Assembly (NCBI RefSeq): GCF_030344915.1
Contig: NZ_CP128233.1
Span: 1,798,001 to 1,862,000 of the forward strand
Reading direction: 5' to 3'
Length of the DNA stretch: 64,000 nucleotides
Origin: Neopusillimonas aromaticivorans
GTDB lineage: Bacteria > Pseudomonadota > Gammaproteobacteria > Burkholderiales > Burkholderiaceae_B
How positions within the stretch are numbered: the stretch's first letter is position 1; every line of letters begins with the position of its first letter. The position numbers and the translations under genes are program-made. This document shows positions 60,027 to 64,000 of the stretch, piece after piece. Below the pieces are notes generated by a model. The model did not search any database and was not told the DNA's origin. It saw only the letters and a list, made by a program, of their open reading frames with translations.

Positions 60027-60482
60027 TTATTTGATGATTTTGAGCTGCGGCCGCTTGGTGCCATTGTCGGGTGGTGGCTCGTTATCGGGCGCGGGGCCAG
60101 CGGCCGATGCCGGTGTAACGGGCGGGTTCTCGGCTTCAGCAACGAACTCGCCGCCTGGGTAGGGCAAGGACGGTTCGATTTCGAAGCCCATGCCTGCCCC
60201 GGTTTCTCGGGCATAAATGGCCGAAACAGCGGCGACCGGCACAAAAATATGCTCGGTAATGCCGCCGAAGCGAGCCTGGAATTCAATGTAATCGTTGCCC
60301 AGGACCAAACCGTTGGTGGCCAGCCAACCCACATTCAGGGTGATCTGGCCATCGTGGATGTGCGCCGGTGGCACGACGGTATTCTGGTCGACGGTTACAA
60401 CGATATGTGGCGTATAACCGTTGTCGGTGCACCATTCGTGCAGTGCGCGGATCAGGTAGGGTTTGGTCGAGGACTCGGACAT
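60027..60482 (-). CDS. sspB: ClpXP specificity-enhancing factor SspB
   Basis: 151 residues, intact. SsrA-tag-binding fold: TKPYLIRALHEWCTDNGYTP, FEARFGGI-type segment FQARFGGITEHIFVPVAAVS, YARETGAGMGFE; flexible Pro/Ala-rich linker and the C-terminal ClpX-binding tail RPQLKIIK. Delivers tagged proteins to ClpXP. Five bp downstream of sspA. Confidence 0.94.
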   Translation of the reverse strand: MSESSTKPYLIRALHEWCTDNGYTPHIVVTVDQNTVVPPAHIHDGQITLNVGWLATNGLVLGNDYIEFQARFGGITEHIFVPVAAVSAIYARETGAGMGFEIEPSLPYPGGEFVAEAENPPVTPASAAGPAPDNEPPPDNGTKRPQLKIIK

Positions 60483-60487
60483 GGTGC

Positions 60488-61095
60488 TTAGCGTCGCATG
60501 ACTTTTTCAGAGGGGTCAGCGCCTCGATGTAGGCAGGGCGCGAAAAAATGCGTTCGGCGTACTTCTGGATGGGCGCTGCATTTTTGGGCAGTTCGATGCC
60601 GTAGTGATCAAGGCGCCACAACAGCGGGGCGACGGCAACGTCGAGCATCGAGAACTCTTCACCTAGCATGAACTTGTTCTTGATGAGCAGTGGTGCCAGC
60701 TGTGACAGGCGGTCGCGGATGTTCTGGCGAGCGTGTTCGCGAGCCTTTTCGTCGGTGTTGGTACGGTCTTCAAGCACGCCAACATGGACAAACAGCTCTT
60801 TTTCGAAATTGAACAGGAACAGGCGTGTGCGGGCCCGCATGACCGGGTCGGCAGGCATCAGCTGCGGATGCGGGAAGCGCTCGTCAATGTATTCGTTGAT
60901 GATGTTCGACTCATACAGAATCAGGTCGCGCTCGACGAGAATCGGCACCTGTCCATAGGGGTTCATGACCGAAATATCTTCAGGTTTGTTGTACAGGTCG
61001 ATATCGCGGATTTCGAAATCCATGCCTTTTTCAAACAGCACGAAACGGCAGCGCTGGGAGAATGGGCAGGTAGTTCCGGAGTAGAGCACCATCAT
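60488..61095 (-). CDS. sspA: Stringent starvation protein A (GST-fold)
   Basis: About 202 residues. Thioredoxin-like N-terminal domain (MVLYSGTTCPFSQRCRFVLF), DLYNKPEDISVMNPYGQVPI, LYESNIINEYIDERFPHPQL, helical C-terminal domain. A frame break near 60,516 (CCCC run) hides the end; repaired it closes TPSEKVMRR. RNA polymerase-associated in known cases. sspA-sspB next to the bc1 genes is a conserved betaproteobacterial order. Confidence 0.93.
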
Positions 61096-61151
61096 GGCGA
61101 GGGATCCTCTGAGTAAGAAAACAAGAGCTTGAAAAATCGTTGCTCAGAAAT

Positions 61152-61212
61152 GGAAACAGGCGTAAGGGGTTACGCCTGGTTTCCGGAAGGGTAACGGCAA
61201 GGATGCCGTTAC
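61152..61212 (-). terminator. Two stem-loops between petC and sspA
   Basis: GGAAAC-AGGCGTAA...TTACGCCT-GGTTTCC (61152-61184, one bulge) and GTAACGGCA-AGGA-TGCCGTTAC (61191-61212, perfect 9-bp stem). They lie just past the petC stop. They probably separate bc1 and sspAB transcripts; T runs are weak. Confidence 0.6.
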
Positions 61213-61235
61213 GTTGGTTGCAGCGAGTAAACGTG

Positions 61236-62080
61236 TTACTTGATGTGCTTCCAGTAGGCCGCGTTCAGACGCCATGCAACCACCAGGAAGAGGCCCAAGA
61301 ACAGTAGTACCCAGACACCGATCTTCTTGCGTAGCAGCTGGTCGGGTTCAGCCATCCAGCCCAGGAAGTTGGCCAAGTCGGCAACGTCGTTGTCGAATTT
61401 GGCCTGATTGGCCTGGCTGGCGTATTTGAACAGGACTTCTGTTTTTTCAACACCACGGTAGTTTGCGAGCACTTCTGTTTTTTGCTCTGAAAAACCTTGC
61501 GGGTCGAAGGTTGTGGAGACGCGTTCCCAATCGGTTTTACCATCTTTCTCGACGCGTTGGGTATGCGCGTTGGAGTACGTGACTGGCCCTTGCAGGTTCC
61601 AGAGCACGTTAGGCATGGCAACGCTTGGGAACACCGCATTGTTCCAGCCCGAGAGCTTGGAGGTGTCGCGGTAGAACGCACGCAGGAATGTGTAGACGTA
61701 ATCGACACCGGTAGGACCAAGGTTGACCGACTTTGCGCGGGCAATGACGGAAAGGTCGGGTGGCGCGGAACCGAACCAGGCCTGGCCGTCTTGACGACGC
61801 ATGGCGATGGTCATGAGGTCGCCGACCTTATCGGTGGTGAACAGGAGATTCTTTTGGATCTCTTCTTCGGTCAGGCCGATGTCAGTGAGCTTGTTATAGC
61901 GCATGGAAACCGCGCTATGACAATTCAGGCAGTAGTTGACGAACAGTTTGGCGCCGTTTTGCAGGGATGCCATATTGTTGATGCGATCGGGGGCACGGTC
62001 GAGCGGGTAATCGCTTCCGGCCGCCGCGGCGACGGTGCAGGTCAGGAAAGCGCCAAGGCACCAAGCAGCTTTTTAATCAT
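61236..62080 (-). CDS. petC: Cytochrome c1 of the bc1 complex
   Basis: About 281 residues. Signal peptide MIKKLLGALALFLTCTVAAA after repairing a TTT run near 62,056; haem site VNYCLNCHSAVSMRYNKL; the sixth-ligand Met region AMPNVLWNLQGPV; C-terminal anchor IGVWVLLFLGLFLVVAWRLN. Takes electrons from the Rieske centre to cytochrome c in the periplasm. Third gene of petABC. Confidence 0.94.
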
Positions 62081-62102
62081 AATCGTTCCGTGTCGGTTAG
62101 GC

Positions 62103-63489
62103 TTAGTGAGCAGTGAACGTGATGCGGTCAGGGACCTGTTTAAAGGTGCCCAGACGGCTCCAGACAGGCATCAGCAAGAAGAAGCCGAGGTAGATCAGGG
62201 TACCGATCTGGCTCATCAGGTTGAATACCGGGCTGGGTGCTTGTGTACCAAGGTAACCCAGGACAACGAACGTTGCCAGGAAGACGGCGTACAGATACTT
62301 GTGCCATGTCGGGCGGTAACGGATCGAGCGTACCGGCGAGTGGTCAAGCCAGGGCAGGAAGAACAGGATGACAACCGAACCACCCATGGCCACAACACCC
62401 CAGAATTTCGCGTCGATAACGCGCAGCAGCACAGCCAGAACCAGCAAAATGACCGGTACGGCAACACGCCAGACACCACGCAGATTGCTCTTGATGAACA
62501 GTGCGATAGCGCCCAGAACCGATGCACCGGCCAATACCCATGTGAAGTCAGCCGTAATGGCGCGCAGCATGGAATAGAACGGTGTGAAGTACCAGACCGG
62601 AGCAATGTGCGGCGGTGTTTTCAGGGGTCGGCAGGGATAAAGTTGTTGAATTCGAGGAAGTACCCGCCCATTTCAGGGGCAAAGAATACGATGGCCGCGA
62701 AAACAATCAGGAAGCCGGCCACACCCATGATGTCGTGCACCGAGTAGTAGGGGTGGAACGGAATGCCGTCAACAGGATGGCCCTTGCTGTCTTTGGGGCC
62801 TTCTTTGATTTCAACGCCGTCGGGGTTGTTGGAACCCACTTCGTGCAGGGCGATGATGTGTGCAACCACCAGGCCGATAAGAACCAGGGGATGGCAATAA
62901 CGTGGAAAGCAAAGAATCGGTTCAGGGTTGCGTCGGAAACCACGTAGTCGCCACGGATCCAGAGCGACAGCTCAGGACCAATGAAAGGAATGGCCGAGAA
63001 CAGGTTCACGATAACCTGGGCACCCCAGTAGGACATCTGGCCCCAGGGCAGCAAGTAGCCCATGAACGCCTCGCCCATCAGGCACAGGAAGATCGCCATG
63101 CCGAAGATCCAGACCAGTTCGCGGGGTTTACGGTAAGAGCCGTAGAAGAGGCCGCGCAACATGTGCAGGTAGACAACCACGAAGAACATCGATGCCCCGG
63201 TCGAGTGCATGTAGCGGATCAGCCAGCCCCATGGCACTTCGCGCATGATGAACTCAACCGAGTTGAACGCCAGTGCGCCATCGGGTTTGTAGTTCATGAC
63301 CAGGAAGATACCGGTAACGATCTGGATGACCAGCACGAGCAGCGCCAGCGAGCCAAAGAAGTACCAGAAGTTGAAGTTCTTGGGAGCGTAGTATTCCGAC
63401 ATGTGCTCTTTGAACAGCTTGGTCAGCGGGAAGCGCCGATCAATCCACCCTAAGAGACCTGTCGTTTCGACGGTTTTTTCACCAGCCAT
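62103..63489 (-). CDS. petB: Cytochrome b of the bc1 complex
   Basis: About 462 residues, full-length fused cytochrome b. Helices with haem-ligand pairs (IRYMHSTGASMFFVVVYLHM; FFAFHVIAIPLVLIGLVVAH after repair), Qo-site loop DPVNGPYS-like region and the PEWY-equivalent PVWYFTPFYSML. Two frame breaks in C runs near 62,886 and 62,624; both are single-base losses. An essential respiratory subunit, so the breaks are most likely sequence errors. Confidence 0.93.
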
Positions 63490-63543
63490 GGAAACGGTTC
63501 CTTTTTCTATTTGTGGCGTATATTTGGATTAGGTTTGAATGGC

Positions 63544-64000
63544 TTACGCCTTGTTGTCTTCGTCAACACCAATGATCACGCGAGTGCCATCAGGAGAAAA
63601 CTCGTAAGGGGGACTTCGAGGTTGTCAGGTGCGGGTTTGTTCTTGAACACGCGGCCTGCCAGATCGAAGGTGGAGCCATGGCATGGGCAGAAAAAACCGC
63701 CTTCCCAGTCGGCGGGCAAGCCGGGGCCGGGTTCAGGAGCAAGTTCGGGGGTCGGTGAGCACCCCGGTGGGTACAGATGCCGACGGCAACGAAATATTCG
63801 GGCTTGCGTGACCGCCATTCATTTTTCGCGTAGGCAGGCGTGTAGCCAGGACGGTTCGAGTCGGGGTCGGCCACTTCGTTGTTCAGGTCTTTAAGGGTGG
63901 CTAATTGGGCCGGTGTGCGGTGCAGTACCCAAACCGGCTTGCCACGCCATTCGACAGTGCGCATTTCGCCCGGAGGAATGGAAGCAACGTCGAGCTCAAC
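63544..64000 (-). CDS. petA: Rieske iron-sulfur protein of the bc1 complex, 5' end beyond window
   Basis: C-terminal part of ubiquinol-cytochrome c reductase iron-sulfur subunit. [2Fe-2S] ligand boxes: ICTHLGCSPTPE after repair near 63,757, and FFCPCHGSTFDLAGRVF. Upstream MRTVEWRGKPVWVLHRT matches the family; the N-terminal anchor is outside. Second frame break in a CCCC run near 63,608; restored, it ends VIIGVDEDNKA. First gene of petABC. Confidence 0.93.

Noticed and set aside
61497..62747. 416-codon plus-strand frame over petC and petB
   Set aside because: Antisense to cytochrome c1 and cytochrome b, both unmistakable. No family features.
1..64000. CRISPR arrays, prophage or transposase genes
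   Set aside because: No regularly spaced repeat arrays, phage structural genes or transposase motifs were recognised; the group II intron remnant is the only mobile element seen.

Overview
The window looks like a piece of a GC-rich betaproteobacterial chromosome, most likely Burkholderiales and probably Alcaligenaceae. The gene order petA-petB-petC-sspA-sspB, an assimilatory sulfate pathway built on an APS-reductase-type CysH with a DUF934 protein, and an ArnT-like lipid A glycosyltransferase operon all fit that. No 16S rRNA is present, so the assignment is an inference.

Layout. (1) 1-18.6 kb, minus strand: a nonribosomal peptide operon with an exporter, an SPFH protein, a stand-alone acyl-AMP ligase with carrier domain, and two NRPS genes. 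NRPS1 is C-A-PCP-C-A-PCP. NRPS2 is docking-C-A-PCP-E-C-A and runs off the left edge. (2) 18.7-19.4 kb: a DUF697 protein and a 54-residue membrane protein. (3) 19.6-24.1 kb, plus: a coupled operon of two glycosyltransferases, a response regulator and a sensor kinase, preceded by three 11-bp tandem repeats. (4) 24.1-37.8 kb: two divergent PepSY proteins and a PhoP-like regulator, then the sulfate assimilation block (cysI, siroheme genes, DUF934; cysAWT-sbp; cysH-cysD-cysN), then a PhoQ-like kinase. (5) 37.8-41.1 kb, minus: a zinc-related operon (DUF2796, ABC ATPase, permease, DUF3299) behind a strong Zur-box-like palindrome. (6) 41.1-50.1 kb, minus: a hydroquinone ring-cleavage operon (two-subunit hydroquinone 1,2-dioxygenase, 4-hydroxymuconic semialdehyde dehydrogenase) with a branched-chain-type ABC importer and a LysR regulator. 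(7) 50.3-59.0 kb: an accessory, visibly AT-richer stretch with a peroxiredoxin, a methyltransferase, a sulfurtransferase-like protein, a membrane protein, a dihaem cytochrome c peroxidase, a degenerate group II intron, and exported rhodanese and DsrE proteins behind a sigma-54 promoter next to a divergent sigma-54 activator. (8) 59.1-64 kb, minus: tRNA-Thr, a SnoaL-like protein, sspB, sspA and the cytochrome bc1 genes.

The sequence itself has a serious quality issue. About half of the genes, including ones that should be indispensable such as cytochrome b, the Rieske protein and sulfite reductase, are interrupted by frameshifts. At nearly every junction worked through by hand, adding one base to a short homopolymer (usually G or C, 3 to 6 long) restores a conserved protein. 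I therefore annotate whole genes across these breaks and treat the breaks as likely base-calling errors, not pseudogenes. Coordinates of such genes run from the inferred start to the inferred stop.

How the parts work together: the cys genes take sulfate from import (Sbp-CysTWA) through APS (CysDN), sulfite (CysH) and sulfide (CysI), with siroheme supplied by the adjacent methyltransferase and CbiX. The NRPS operon carries its own loader and exporter. The hydroquinone operon couples uptake of an unknown substrate to ring cleavage. The sigma-54 cluster appears to be a periplasmic sulfur or redox module with its own sensor.
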